Shown here: positions 7,661 through 16,710 of the stretch, in pieces
Layout: the number at the start of each line of letters is the position of its first letter
Position numbering within the stretch: position 1 is the first letter of the stretch
Assembly (NCBI RefSeq): GCF_035590735.1
Contig: NZ_CP141595.1
Coordinates: 1,049,001 to 1,113,000 of the forward strand
Direction: 5' to 3'
Origin: Rossellomorea aquimaris
Lineage (GTDB): Bacteria > Bacillota > Bacilli > Bacillales > Bacillaceae_B
DNA: 64,000 nt
Made by a program: the position numbers and the translations under genes
Notes under the pieces: model-generated
The model's input: only the letters and a program-made list of their open reading frames with translations
Database searches by the model: none
What the model was told of the DNA's origin: nothing

Positions 7661-8500
7661 TTATGAAGGACTCCCGATTAACTCTACTAACTCCCTCACA
7701 ATTGATCCCGCCTCTCCATCTTCAGGATACACCGAATAAAACGGCCGGTGGATGACGTAGGGATCAATCGGGACGAGAATTCCCTTAAGGACTTCTTCTT
7801 TTACCATGTAGCTTGAAAGGAATGCGATGCCGAGGCCCCTTACAGCGAGCTGCTTGATTAAGTAATGACTGCTTGCTTCAAGTATTTCAGTCGGCACAAG
7901 TCGTTCGGACCTAAGAAAATCGTCGGCATATTCTCTCGTTCCTGATCCGATTTCCCGGAGGATGAGGGGAGAAGAGTGAAGATTCATTCGGTTGCTAGCA
8001 AAGAAACGCAGCTCGTCATGGCTGATCACTTCCAGTTGAAAAGGCTCCAGTCCCCGTGTTCCTTCCACAAGGGCAAGGTCGAGTTCTTTATGATTCAGTG
8101 CCTCCACAATCGTTTCGTGGTTGTGGATCTTCAACTGAAGGCGGATGTGAGGATACAGCATCTTGATTTTTTTGACAAAGTCGGGAAGAAGTACGTCACT
8201 GACGGTGTGAGTGGCCCCGATCCTTAATAGGATTTCCTCAGTCTTTTGTGTGACTTGTTCCATCTTTCTCCACTGCTCCAGTATCTTCTTTCCTTGTTCA
8301 AACACTTGAATCCCTGCAGGTGTTAATTGAAAAACCTGATTGGTAGAGGAACGGTGGATGAGTTCAGCTCCTAAGGATTGTTCCAATTTCTTGATGTGGA
8401 CGCTGACTGTCGGTTGGGACAGGTTCAGGAATTCACTTGTTTTCGTAAAATGCCGAAGCTGGGCGAGAGTGACAAAGGTGCGAATCCAATCCAGTTGCAT
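7661..8500 (-). CDS. LysR family transcriptional regulator (CysL-like)
   Basis: A 279-residue protein. The N-terminal winged helix is WIRTFVTLAQLRHFTKTSEFLNLSQPTVSVHIKKLEQSLGAELIHR in type (residues 5-50), the hallmark of LysR proteins, followed by a periplasmic-binding-like effector domain (about 90-279). GGAGGG precedes the ATG. It is divergent from the TauE/SafE exporter gene with about 100 bp between the starts, the usual arrangement of a LysR activator and its target. Resemblance to CysL (sulfite reductase activator) and the sulfite-exporter neighbour suggest a sulfur-compound effector. Confidence 0.85.
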   Translation of the reverse strand: MQLDWIRTFVTLAQLRHFTKTSEFLNLSQPTVSVHIKKLEQSLGAELIHRSSTNQVFQLTPAGIQVFEQGKKILEQWRKMEQVTQKTEEILLRIGATHTVSDVLLPDFVKKIKMLYPHIRLQLKIHNHETIVEALNHKELDLALVEGTRGLEPFQLEVISHDELRFFASNRMNLHSSPLILREIGSGTREYADDFLRSERLVPTEILEASSHYLIKQLAVRGLGIAFLSSYMVKEEVLKGILVPIDPYVIHRPFYSVYPEDGEAGSIVRELVELIGSPS

Positions 8501-8511
8501 AGGGACCCTCC

Positions 8512-8526
8512 ATTACAAAACGTAAT
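8512..8526. promoter_or_regulatory. LysR-type operator (T-N11-A palindrome)
   Basis: ATTACAAAACGTAAT is a perfect 5-bp dyad around a 5-bp centre and fits the T-N11-A rule. It lies 12 bases from the lysR-type start codon. A TATAAT at 8572-8577, ahead of the exporter gene, is the likely controlled promoter. Confidence 0.6.
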
Positions 8527-8603
8527 CGTCTACATTATAATTATTTATTTCTATTATAGCTAATGGGAAGGTATAATGATAGACGAAGGAAGTGACCAAC
8601 AAA

Positions 8604-9452
8604 ATGGAATTGTTTTTATTTATGATAGGTGGTGCAGTCATCGGCATCATTTCCGGTTTCTTTGGTATTGGAGGCGGGATTGTTCTGACACCAACCTTAC
8701 TTGTCCTTGGCTATGAACCGAGCCAGGCGATCATTCTTTCTTTGATGCTGACATTGGGATCGACTGTGACAGGGACGATGTCACACATTCGGTTAAAAAA
8801 TGTAAATGGGAAATTAGCGGTTCTCCTCGGGGTGTTCGGAGTGATAGGGTCAGTCATCACCGTGCCATTCGTGAAATGGCTCGATTCAATCAATGGAGCT
8901 TCTACGGCTATCTCCATTGTCTATATAGGAATTCTCAGCTGGTTTTCTTACCAGTTTTTAAGCAAACGACCAAAGGAAAGGAAAGCAAAAGGAGTATCTG
9001 CGGTTCCCTTGATCGGCCTTTTCACCGGTGTCATCTCGTCTCTTATGGGAGTCAGCGGTGGATTTGTCATGACCCCGCTCCTCTCGAAATGGCTGAAGCT
9101 TGATCTTACCAAAGCGATCGGAACCAGCATATCGGCAGCATCCATCATCGTGTTATCGGGAATCGGATCGTACCTGTATACGGGGGAAGCACTCGATTTT
9201 CGTCATGGGATCATGCTGATCATCGGTGCGTTGATTGGAACCCCGATCGGCTCGATTCAGCTGAAACGATTTTCAGGTGTGTCTGTTAAAAAGATGCTGG
9301 CTGTTTTGTATATGGTGGTCGCGGTCAGCGTGATTTTCAAAATGTTATCCATTTCCTCTGTCTCGCTCGGACTGATCCTGGCATCGGTGCTCGTATTCTT
9401 TGGAATGCTGATTTATTCACAGCAACGAACTAAGAGAGTAGTGAATCAGTGA
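8604..9452 (+). CDS. TauE/SafE family anion exporter
   Basis: A 282-residue membrane protein with about eight hydrophobic helices in two related halves. Each half has the family motif: GxxSGFFGIGGGIVLTP near residue 15 and GVISSLMGVSGGFVMTP near residue 145. The family exports sulfite, sulfoacetate and related organosulfur anions. The frame opens at GTG 8592, but AAGGAAGTGA at 8586-8595 overlaps it and places the real start at ATG 8604. The divergent LysR gene probably activates it when its sulfur-containing effector builds up. Confidence 0.85.
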   Translation: MELFLFMIGGAVIGIISGFFGIGGGIVLTPTLLVLGYEPSQAIILSLMLTLGSTVTGTMSHIRLKNVNGKLAVLLGVFGVIGSVITVPFVKWLDSINGASTAISIVYIGILSWFSYQFLSKRPKERKAKGVSAVPLIGLFTGVISSLMGVSGGFVMTPLLSKWLKLDLTKAIGTSISAASIIVLSGIGSYLYTGEALDFRHGIMLIIGALIGTPIGSIQLKRFSGVSVKKMLAVLYMVVAVSVIFKMLSISSVSLGLILASVLVFFGMLIYSQQRTKRVVNQ

Positions 9453-9515
9453 TCTGTTTGAAAGCTGAAAGTCGGTTGGTTGAAGCATGTTTGACTATGA
9501 GATGCATATTGAAGT

Positions 9516-9559
9516 AGAGAGATCATTCGCATAGCGAGTGACCTCTCTATTTTTTTTTT
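9516..9559 (+). terminator. Intrinsic terminator after tauE-like gene
   Basis: AGAGAGATCATTCGC (9516-9530) pairs with GCGAGTGACCTCTCT (9534-9548), with mismatches only at wobble positions, and is followed by A and ten T residues. Confidence 0.9.
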
Positions 9560-10055
9560 GTGCGGTTAATGATGTGTTTTGCAATTTATATAAATTGGCC
9601 GGATATTTTTCAAAAGCGGCCGGATTATCAACAGAAACGGCAGGATTTATCAGGATTATGGCTGGATTTTCGTGAAAAACGGCTGGATTAATGCGTATTT
9701 TGGCTGGATTATCTTCTTCATGGCAAGTAATTGACAGCTGGACAGGGAACTTGTTTTCAAAAGGGTCGCTGTTTTTGTGAAAGCCACTGAGTCAATCGCT
9801 TCATTTTCAAAAGTCAGGCAGGATTAAGTGGAAAAGTACTAGAAAATAGTCTGAATAAGGAGATGGAAGTCGAAAGGGGGAGAGTGTCGGTATTCAGTGA
9901 ATAGAGGCCTCTATTTATTTTTCTGAAATTTCATTCTATTTGTCATTTTGTACGGATCACAAGATCTTTTATAGACAAAGTGTCTAATGATAAACAAGCT
10001 TTTTCAAAATAAACTTAGTATAAGTCAATAAAATATGTTAGCAAAGGATGATTCT
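9560..10055. other. Gene-free interval holding a 21-bp repeat array
   Basis: After the terminator there are six 21-bp repeat units at 9597-9722 (separate entry) and a lone GGCAGGATT at 9817-9825. The rest is AT-rich and probably carries the promoter of the amidohydrolase gene. No convincing small ORF is present. Confidence 0.5.
9597..9722. repeat. Array 1: six 21-bp units with GGCYGGATT core
   Basis: Units start at 9597, 9618, 9639, 9660, 9681 and 9702, exactly 21 bases apart. Cores read GGCCGGATA, GGCCGGATT, GGCAGGATT, then three times GGCTGGATT. The remaining 12 bases of each unit differ from one another. The array lies 37 bases past an intrinsic terminator. The core is too short, and no cas gene is near, for CRISPR. 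Confidence 0.85.
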
Positions 10056-11345
10056 ATGTCAATCAATCGAGAAAGATTTAAGCGTCATCTAGAGGAATTA
10101 GCTGCAATCGGAAAAATCGGGGAGACAGGCGTTTGTCGCCTGGCACATTCCAAGGAGGATCGCCAGGCGGTGGAAGTGGTGAAAGGTTGGATGGAAGAGG
10201 CGGGTTTAACGACAAAGATTGACGGCTTTGGGAATTTGATTGGAAGGATGGAAGGTTCCGACAAGGATAAGCCGATTCTTATGCTGGGCTCACATATTGA
10301 TTCTCAACCATATGGGGGGAGGTTCGACGGGACAGCAGGTGCACTGGGAGCGGTCGAAGTGGTTCACACAATGAAGGACAATGGAATCGTCCCGGACCGG
10401 ACCATTGAAGTGATTTGTTTTTCCGATGAAGAGGGCTGCCGGTTTAACAAAGGAGTTTTTGGAGTCCGGGCTATAGCCGGGATGCTGGAAGAAGGAGAAC
10501 TGGACCGTAAAGACAAGAAGGGTGTGACGAGAAGAGAGGCGTTGAAGGAATTCGGGGTCGAGCCGGATGTAACCGCAAGTCCTGTATACCAAAAAGGTGA
10601 TATCGCAGCGTTTCTTGAGCTACATATTGAACAGGGCCCGGTCCTTGAGAAGAAGGGAAAACCAGTCGGAATTGTATCAGGCATCTCTGGTCCGATCTGG
10701 CTCACCGTTACACTCGAAGGGTTCGCTGGTCATGCGGGATCGGTGCCGATGACGATGAGGCAGGATGCACTTGTCGGGGCTTCGGAGATCACCCAGAAAT
10801 TCGATGATCTGGTTAAAAGAGAAGGGACCGAAACAACAGTAGGCACGGTAGGCAGTATGCAGGTGTTCCCGAACTCAAGAAATATAATTGCCGAAAAGGT
10901 GGAGTTCACCGTAGACCTTCGTGATATCGACGTTGAAGCGCGCACGAAACTAGAAGAAAAACTCTATCAAATCATCGAAGAGACGGCAATCGGTTACAAT
11001 CTTAAATACGAGATCAAAGAAGATACCCGGAGCGAGCCGAGATATTGTACAGACTGGATCAAGAAAATTATGAGAGAGGAAGATGAAAAGCTTGGACTGG
11101 ATTCACCGACCTTAATGAGCGGTCCTTTCCATGATGCCCTATTCATGTCCTATATCAGCGATTACGGGATGATCTTCGTCCGCTGTGAAAAAGGCATCAG
11201 CCACAATCCCCTGGAGTTTGCGGAGATGGATGATATTGAAAAAGGGGTGGAGCTCCTTTACGCTACGGCATTGCGGATTTGTCAGGGACATGGGGACAGG
11301 TACCTTGTCCCAAAAGACGGCTCAGCTGCTGGTCATGAAAAGTAA
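10056..11345 (+). CDS. M20 family amidohydrolase (allantoate amidohydrolase / N-carbamoyl-L-amino acid hydrolase type)
   Basis: A 429-residue zinc hydrolase. The metal ligands are visible in order: His in GSHIDSQ, Asp in GGRFDGTAG, Glu-Glu in FSDEEGCRF, His in ELHIEQGP and His in SHNPLEF. The ELHIEQGPVLE motif is typical of the HyuC/AllC group, which cleaves N-carbamoyl amino acids or allantoate. AAAGGA at 10044-10049 supports ATG 10056 over the in-frame ATG 10035. The last codons (GHGDRYLVP...) are encoded by a REP-like palindrome, so the C-terminus has apparently been extended or replaced. The degraded amidohydrolase and symporter genes behind it suggest a former uptake-and-hydrolysis operon for a purine or amide compound. 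Confidence 0.85.
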   Translation: MSINRERFKRHLEELAAIGKIGETGVCRLAHSKEDRQAVEVVKGWMEEAGLTTKIDGFGNLIGRMEGSDKDKPILMLGSHIDSQPYGGRFDGTAGALGAVEVVHTMKDNGIVPDRTIEVICFSDEEGCRFNKGVFGVRAIAGMLEEGELDRKDKKGVTRREALKEFGVEPDVTASPVYQKGDIAAFLELHIEQGPVLEKKGKPVGIVSGISGPIWLTVTLEGFAGHAGSVPMTMRQDALVGASEITQKFDDLVKREGTETTVGTVGSMQVFPNSRNIIAEKVEFTVDLRDIDVEARTKLEEKLYQIIEETAIGYNLKYEIKEDTRSEPRYCTDWIKKIMREEDEKLGLDSPTLMSGPFHDALFMSYISDYGMIFVRCEKGISHNPLEFAEMDDIEKGVELLYATALRICQGHGDRYLVPKDGSAAGHEK

Positions 11346-11383
11346 GAGAAGCCTGGGGACGAGGGACCTGTCCCTCCGTCCCA
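11291..11383. repeat. REP-like palindromes, one inside a coding sequence
   Basis: Unit one, TGGGGACAGGTACCTTGTCC plus CA, spans 11291-11312 and encodes part of the amidohydrolase C-terminus. Unit two, at 11354-11383, starts TGGGGACGAGGGAC, contains GGGACCTGTCCC, ends CCGTCCCA and follows the stop codon by eight bases. Confidence 0.75.
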
Positions 11384-11399
11384 TTTGGGAGGTGATCGT

Positions 11400-11585
11400 T
11401 TGAGAGCGACAATGCTCTTCATAAACGGAGAAGTGGTTACTGTGAATTCTGGATTTTCCGTGAAAGAGGCCGTTGCCATTCAAGATAATAAAATACTCGC
11501 AGTCGGCACGAATGAAGAAATTTTACGATATGCAGGTGAAGGAACGAACATTGTGAATTTGGAGGTAAGACGCTGCCCATCTTAA
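11400..11585 (+). pseudogene. N-terminal remnant of an amidohydrolase (YtcJ/amidohydrolase-3 type)
   Basis: About 60 codons remain. GGAGGTGATC at 11387-11396 and TTG 11400 look like an intact translation start. MLFINGEVVTVN, then ILAVGTNEEI, matches the start of amidohydrolase-3 proteins, whose next expected segment is LEGKTLLPGFIDAH. Here LE is followed by a frame change: adding one G in GAGGTAAG at 11562-11569 would restore LEGKTLP. All catalytic metal ligands of the family lie downstream and are missing. The sequence then passes directly into a symporter fragment, so a deletion has joined the two genes. Confidence 0.75.
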
Positions 11586-12675
11586 TCGGGGTCATTGCGT
11601 TACTCGCTTCCATTCAATACCTTGCCACGCAGATGAAAGGGATGGCCTACATCTTCAATATCATGACAGAAGGACGAATTCCTCTTTGGCTCGGAGCCCT
11701 GCTTGCGTATGGAATCGTAGTCGTCTATGTTGCAACTGGTGGATTGCGGGCAGCCGCATGGTCTGACGTGTTCCAGGGGATCTTAATGATCATCATCTCG
11801 TGGGTAGTCGGCCTTGCGATTGTGAATAACCTCCACGACAGCGTAGGTGGGATGTTTACTAACCTCGTTCAGGACAACCCTGCCTTTTTTGAAATCGGAA
11901 ATGAAGGGTCTGCCATGTCAGGGACAGCGTATACGACCACGATTCTCGTATCTCTCATAGGGTTCTTAATGTGGCCTCACCTATTTTCAAAGTATATGCA
12001 TCGAATGCACGTACCATAAAGAAAACCGTATTGGTGTATCCGATCTTTGCCCTGTTCCTTATCCCGCTATTATTTGTTGGCTTTTCCGCAGTGAATGTAG
12101 TCAACCCAGCTGACATTGGAGCACCGGATGAAATTCTTCCTTATCTCATCACCACCGTCCTTAGCCTTCCCGGTTGGGTTTACGGACTTGTAGGTGCAGG
12201 AGCGTTAGCGGCAGCTATGTCTACGGCAGACGCCATTACCCACAGTGCCTCACTGGAATTTACGGACGGGGTCATTAAGAATGTGAAACCGGACCTTTCT
12301 GATAAAACCACATTGCTTCTGATGAGAATCGGTGTGTTTGTGGTCGGGGGGCTTGCTTACTTTATCACCGTATTCGGGGGTCAGGGACTCATCGCACTAT
12401 TGCTCGGAGCCTATGGTTCCATCGTTCAATTCGCACCCGGTGTATACGGAGCGCTTTATTCGAAAAGAGTGACCGGACCGGCTGTGATCACAGGACTCGT
12501 CCTCGGTACATTCGTCAACTATTACTATCAATTAGTCGCAGTGTCTACCCCTTTCGACATTCATGCAGGTATTCTTGGATTGATCGGCAACATCGCCATC
12601 GTCATCGCGGTCAGTGTTTTCACTCAGCAAAAGAGTATCAGGATTGCTGAAGAGTATCGCAATATCGGGTCTTAA
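11561..12675 (+). pseudogene. Sodium/solute symporter (SSF) remnant, N-truncated and frameshifted
   Basis: Two overlapping frames together give most of an SSF symporter. The first (from about 11577 to 12019) covers ASIQYLATQMKGMAYIFN, VVVYVATGGLRAAAWSDVFQG and FLMWPHLFSK. The second (about 11992 to 12675) continues VYASNARTIKKTVLVYPI and holds GAGALAAAMSTADA, a family hallmark. One missing G at 11992 (AAAGTATAT for AAAGGTATAT) separates them. The first four or so helices are absent, having been lost in the junction with the amidohydrolase remnant. A functional protein is unlikely. The C-terminal half has no credible ribosome binding site for separate translation. Confidence 0.8.
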
Positions 12676-12676
12676 T

Positions 12677-12705
12677 GGGGGACTTGGGGACAGGCACCTT
12701 GATTT
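12677..12705. repeat. Degenerate REP-like element
   Basis: GGGGGACTTGGGGACAGGCA, then CCTTG, keeps the GGGACAGG core seen elsewhere but has lost the closing TGTCCC arm. It begins one base after the symporter remnant stop. Confidence 0.5.
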
Positions 12706-12768
12706 TTTGGCAAAGCTGACGTGTCTGTTCTGTCCAAAGTGGGCTCCAACACTAACATCTTGAAAAAG

Positions 12769-12810
12769 AAAAAACCAAGAATGCTGTTGGATCAGCATTC
12801 TTGGTTTTTT
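12769..12810. terminator. Strong bidirectional terminator
   Basis: AAACCAAGAATGCTG pairs perfectly with CAGCATTCTTGGTTT around a 6-nt loop, flanked by A residues on the left and T residues on the right. It separates the rightward remnants from the leftward GH3 gene and can act for both. Confidence 0.9.
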
Positions 12811-12857
12811 CTTTTTAATCGTTTTTCTAAATATGACTTTTTAGACAACCCTTTTGT

Positions 12858-14099
12858 TTATTGCTCGATCTTCTTTTTAATCGACTCAATCGATTGATTA
12901 AGCCTCGTTAAGTCAACCTCTCCTGTTTGGATATCCTCCAGTTTGTATGCTTGTTTCAATTCAATGATTCGGTTGACGCTGACGTCAATTCGATCCTCGG
13001 TTATTTCCCCGTTTTGGACTGCTTTTTTAAGTGCGTCAATTGCCGTGAGGGCTTTATTATAATCATGTGCGATTAGAACCAGGTCGCTGCCCGCTTTTAC
13101 GGCTTGAACGGTCGCTTGTTCCATCCCGTAGTTGTTCGTAATGGCTTTCATGGTCATATCATCAGTGATCACGATACCTTTGTAGTTCATCTTTTTGCGT
13201 AAGAGGTCTGTGATGATGCTCTTGGATAATGACGATGGATAGGTGTCATCAATCTTGGGGAGCAGGATATGAGCAACCATGACGAGGTCAGCTCCTTTGT
13301 TGATGGCTTCCCTGAATGGAATCAGTTCCTGGGATTCGAGTTCTTGAATGCTTTTGTTGACAACCGGAAGCTCCAGGTGTGAATCTACGGAAGTATCCCC
13401 GTGGCCCGGGAAGTGCTTAATGGTTGAAAGGATTCCCTCGGATTGAATACCTCTCATTGTTTGGATTCCTAATTCGCTGACGATATCAGGGTTATCACCA
13501 AAGGATCGATCGCCGATCACAGGGTTATTAGGGTTACTGTTCACGTCGAGAACGGGAGCGAAATCAAGATTAAACCCATACTCTTTTAATTCCTTTCCGA
13601 GAATCGTCCCCACTTCAAAAGAAATATCCGGATCGTTCAAGGCTCCTAACTTTTTATTTGTAGGAAGGTTCGCAAGCCCTCCTGGCAATCTTGTGACCTT
13701 ACCGCCTTCCTGGTCGACACTTAATAAGAGTGGTAACGGATTATTGACGTTGTCTGCTTTTATTTTATTAAGGAATTGGACCGTTTGCCGGGGTCCTGAC
13801 AAATTATCGGAGAAGAAGATAAATCCCCCTACTTTGTGCTGCTGGATTAAGGATTTCGTATTTTCACCATCCTGAGTTCCATTCACACCGGCTATGATCA
13901 TTTGGCCGATCTTTTCATCAAGGCTCATAGTAGAAAGAATATCTGCGTGTTCCTCTACTTCTGCGGGAGCCGTGTCTCCTTGGGATGAATGTTCGGCCGG
14001 TTGATTCGGATCCCTATTTTTTTCGATAAGAAAATAGTTTAGAACAATCAAAAAAAATGTAAGAGATAAAAGGAGATAAATGATTTTTTTATAGGGCAT
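12858..14099 (-). CDS. nagZ: NagZ-like beta-N-acetylhexosaminidase (GH3), membrane-anchored
   Basis: A 413-residue protein. Residues 5-27 form a hydrophobic signal/anchor helix without a lipobox Cys, followed by a polar linker and a single GH3 TIM-barrel domain (about 55-390). Family motifs are SVDQEGG, GDRSFG, KHFPGHGDT (the His/Asp dyad typical of NagZ acid-base catalysis) and VITDDMTM with the nucleophile Asp. Such enzymes remove N-acetylglucosamine from muropeptides during wall recycling. It lacks the C-terminal domain of B. subtilis NagZ, so its partner functions may be elsewhere. AAAGGAAG precedes ATG 14099. It is convergent to nothing and monocistronic. Confidence 0.85.
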   Translation of the reverse strand: MPYKKIIYLLLSLTFFLIVLNYFLIEKNRDPNQPAEHSSQGDTAPAEVEEHADILSTMSLDEKIGQMIIAGVNGTQDGENTKSLIQQHKVGGFIFFSDNLSGPRQTVQFLNKIKADNVNNPLPLLLSVDQEGGKVTRLPGGLANLPTNKKLGALNDPDISFEVGTILGKELKEYGFNLDFAPVLDVNSNPNNPVIGDRSFGDNPDIVSELGIQTMRGIQSEGILSTIKHFPGHGDTSVDSHLELPVVNKSIQELESQELIPFREAINKGADLVMVAHILLPKIDDTYPSSLSKSIITDLLRKKMNYKGIVITDDMTMKAITNNYGMEQATVQAVKAGSDLVLIAHDYNKALTAIDALKKAVQNGEITEDRIDVSVNRIIELKQAYKLEDIQTGEVDLTRLNQSIESIKKKIEQ

Positions 14100-14354
14100 A
14101 AGATTCTTCCTTTCTTTATGGAGAATCCGTTTATAAACGTAGCTTTACAGTACCATTACTATTGAAAGAGTGTTCTTCTTTTTGTTTCTTCTCCATTATG
14201 TATCTTGTTCTATTACTGTTAACCATAAACGTATGTATAGCGTCAATTTATTGGTTGTATAGATATTCCTTACATAATACTAATCTCCATATACATATTC
14301 ACCTTTGATTTGGGGACAGTATTCAAGAGATATGTATAGAAGGAGTCTATTATA

Positions 14355-15644
14355 ATGGATTCATTTTTAATGGAAATCAATACAACGATAGGGGACAATG
14401 ATGATTTTTTTCAAATACATCAAGATTTTGGTGAATTCCCCTTTTTATTAATGGGGCTAAAAAGCCTTATAGATGTGCAGAAAACGATTCAAGCGATCGA
14501 AGACCAAGTCTGTTCAGGGACGATGGGTGAGTTGCTTCACGATGGAGAGGGAGTCATCGAAGCGATTTTGGAAGGGAAGTTGATCATCTCCAGTGGCAGG
14601 GGAAATGGGTCTTTCTTCAGCATGGACCCAGTTGCAAAGGCGCTGAATCGTTCAATTGAGCCTCCTACCAATGAAAATACACTCCAAGGACCATTGAGTT
14701 CTTTCAATGAGGACATCGATACAAATATCGGCATTATCCGCAAACAGGTCGTTTCAAAAGACTTGTATGTAAAGTCCTTTTCAGGAGGGAGGGGACAGAA
14801 AAGAACGCTATCGTTAGTGTATCGGAAAGATAACGCAGATAGGGAATATATTAGCCGGGTCATCCATCAGATTGAATCCAATGTAGATCAACCACTTCAT
14901 ACCATACAAGATGTGACGAAGATGTTAGGATTGTCGACCCGCACCCTGATTTCTCCTTTCAACACAACTGAGGCGCCACAAGAAGTATACAGGAGCCTGG
15001 AAAAAGGAAAACTTGTATTATTTCTTGATAGAACGCCTTTTGCTCTTATCCTTCCAAGTGATTTTTGGGATATGTTCTTCCTTGAGAATGATCGGAATTT
15101 CTCTTTCCCGATTATGGTGTCCATGAGGCTGCTCAGGATTATCGGTACATTGCTTGCTCTTGTCTTACCAGGGCTGTATGTAGCGTTAGTCGCTGTCAAT
15201 CCTGAGATGCTCCGTATTGAATTAGCGTTATCCGTTGCTCAGACCCGTGAAGGTGTCCCTTACCCTGCATTGGTTGAGACCATTTTCATGCTTCTTATTC
15301 TTGAATTGATATTGGAGGCGAGTATTAGGCTACCGAAAAGCATCGGTCCTACCATTACGATGGTAGGGGGGATCATTCTCGGTCAGGCCGTAGTAGAAGC
15401 GAGATTAGTAAGCAATTTACTGATCATCATTTTAGCGGCCACTACGATTGCCAACTCTACTATAATTGGATTCCAAAATTCCATCTCCATCCGAATCTTT
15501 AAATATCTTATCTTGATTCTTTCTTCGATTTTTGGTGTATTCGGCATATTGGCAGGATTATTCGCGGTCTGTGCATACTTAGCTGGTATAAGCACTTTCG
15601 GGGTACCTTACCTCAAGATTAAAGGAGTTAGTAAAAGTGGATAA
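14355..15644 (+). CDS. Spore germination receptor A subunit (GerA/GerKA family)
   Basis: A 429-residue protein. The soluble N-terminal part (about 1-225) contains the family segment SRVIHQIESNVDQPLHTIQDVTKMLGLSTRT and the LDRTPFALILPSDFWDMF motif. The C-terminal part has several transmembrane helices with PGLYVALVAVNPEMLRIELALSVAQTREGVPYPALVE, a hallmark of GerA proteins. At 429 residues it is shorter than the usual 480-540, mainly at the N-terminus. AAGGAG at 14339-14344 supports ATG 14355. It would sit in the spore inner membrane and bind the germinant signal with the B and C subunits that follow. It is probably expressed in the forespore, though I could not define a sigma-G promoter. Confidence 0.9.
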   Translation: MDSFLMEINTTIGDNDDFFQIHQDFGEFPFLLMGLKSLIDVQKTIQAIEDQVCSGTMGELLHDGEGVIEAILEGKLIISSGRGNGSFFSMDPVAKALNRSIEPPTNENTLQGPLSSFNEDIDTNIGIIRKQVVSKDLYVKSFSGGRGQKRTLSLVYRKDNADREYISRVIHQIESNVDQPLHTIQDVTKMLGLSTRTLISPFNTTEAPQEVYRSLEKGKLVLFLDRTPFALILPSDFWDMFFLENDRNFSFPIMVSMRLLRIIGTLLALVLPGLYVALVAVNPEMLRIELALSVAQTREGVPYPALVETIFMLLILELILEASIRLPKSIGPTITMVGGIILGQAVVEARLVSNLLIIILAATTIANSTIIGFQNSISIRIFKYLILILSSIFGVFGILAGLFAVCAYLAGISTFGVPYLKIKGVSKSG

Positions 15645-16710
15645 AAGCTTGTATGTTGTCATCATGTACATTTTAACCCACATAGGGCTTATTCTATTTC
15701 TGTATCCTGGCAATATCATTGACAGTTCATCTCAAGGACATTGGATTCCGATCGTTATCGGGATCATCGTACATTTCATCATTTTATTCTTGCTCTTGAC
15801 GGGACTTGATCGATTCCCGCACCAAGATATCATCACCATTTATTTACGTGCAGGCAAGTTGGTGACATTCCTTTTTCTGTTTCCCACTCTCCTCTATTTT
15901 TTTATGGCTAACATCATAACAGTCCGGGCGTATTCAGAAGTTGTTACCATTGTATTTCTATCAAACACTCCCCTATGGGCGATCATGGCATTATTGCTGA
16001 TATTATCATGTTATTTAGCAACTAAGGGAGTGGAAGCCATCTTTCGTACAGGTATTCTTCTCTTCTTATTTTTATTCCCTTTGATTTGCTTTATATTGGT
16101 GGTTGCGTTTCAGAATGTTGATTGGCATTATGTATACCCTTTATGGAATGATGACTTTTCTTTTTTGACTGACTCCTCTTATCTCAGAAGCTTCTTTGCC
16201 ATTGGTGGTGTATTCCTGTTTATCGGGTTTGTAAGACCTATCATTCCATATAAGAGGAAAAAAGTTTTGCTTGCAGCCGTTGCACTCATTCCCATTTTTA
16301 TCATATCCGTATATATTCCCGTCCTTACATTTGGTCAGGCAACAGCATCTACATTTTTGTTCCCTTTCGTCATGACAGTCGATGCCATCAATTTGACATG
16401 GCTTATGTTCGATAGACTGACCATGTTTTTCTTACTAAGTATAGTCATTTTTATATTGTTGTTTATCTCACTCGTATTATGGATGAGTGTAAGGATCATA
16501 AATAAATGTTTGCTGCCAACCATCAAACCATCCTATTTAGTAATAGCTGTATCACTCATCATCTACATCATTTGTTTGTGGATTCCGAATTGGAGTGACG
16601 TTGAACAGCTCTTTAAGTGGAATACTTCCCTTAGATTCTATGTCATCTTCGGAGTCCCCATTTCAATTTGGATTCTTGGTGTCAAAGCAAGGAAGGAGGA
16701 TGAAAGTTGA
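15637..16710 (+). CDS. Spore germination receptor B subunit (GerB/GerKB family)
   Basis: A 357-residue integral membrane protein with about ten helices, of the APC-superfamily-like GerB type. GTG 15637 overlaps the A-subunit stop by eight bases and has AAAGGAGTT at 15621-15629. Overlap on both sides shows translational coupling. The subunit is thought to contain the germinant-binding pocket. Fairly high hydrophobic content and few charged residues until the C-terminal KARKEDES are normal for the family. Confidence 0.9.
   Translation: MDKSLYVVIMYILTHIGLILFLYPGNIIDSSSQGHWIPIVIGIIVHFIILFLLLTGLDRFPHQDIITIYLRAGKLVTFLFLFPTLLYFFMANIITVRAYSEVVTIVFLSNTPLWAIMALLLILSCYLATKGVEAIFRTGILLFLFLFPLICFILVVAFQNVDWHYVYPLWNDDFSFLTDSSYLRSFFAIGGVFLFIGFVRPIIPYKRKKVLLAAVALIPIFIISVYIPVLTFGQATASTFLFPFVMTVDAINLTWLMFDRLTMFFLLSIVIFILLFISLVLWMSVRIINKCLLPTIKPSYLVIAVSLIIYIICLWIPNWSDVEQLFKWNTSLRFYVIFGVPISIWILGVKARKEDES

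Noticed and set aside
14220..14340. Sigma-G promoter for the ger operon
   Set aside because: CATAATA-like and TGTATA-like words occur but not at the required spacing.
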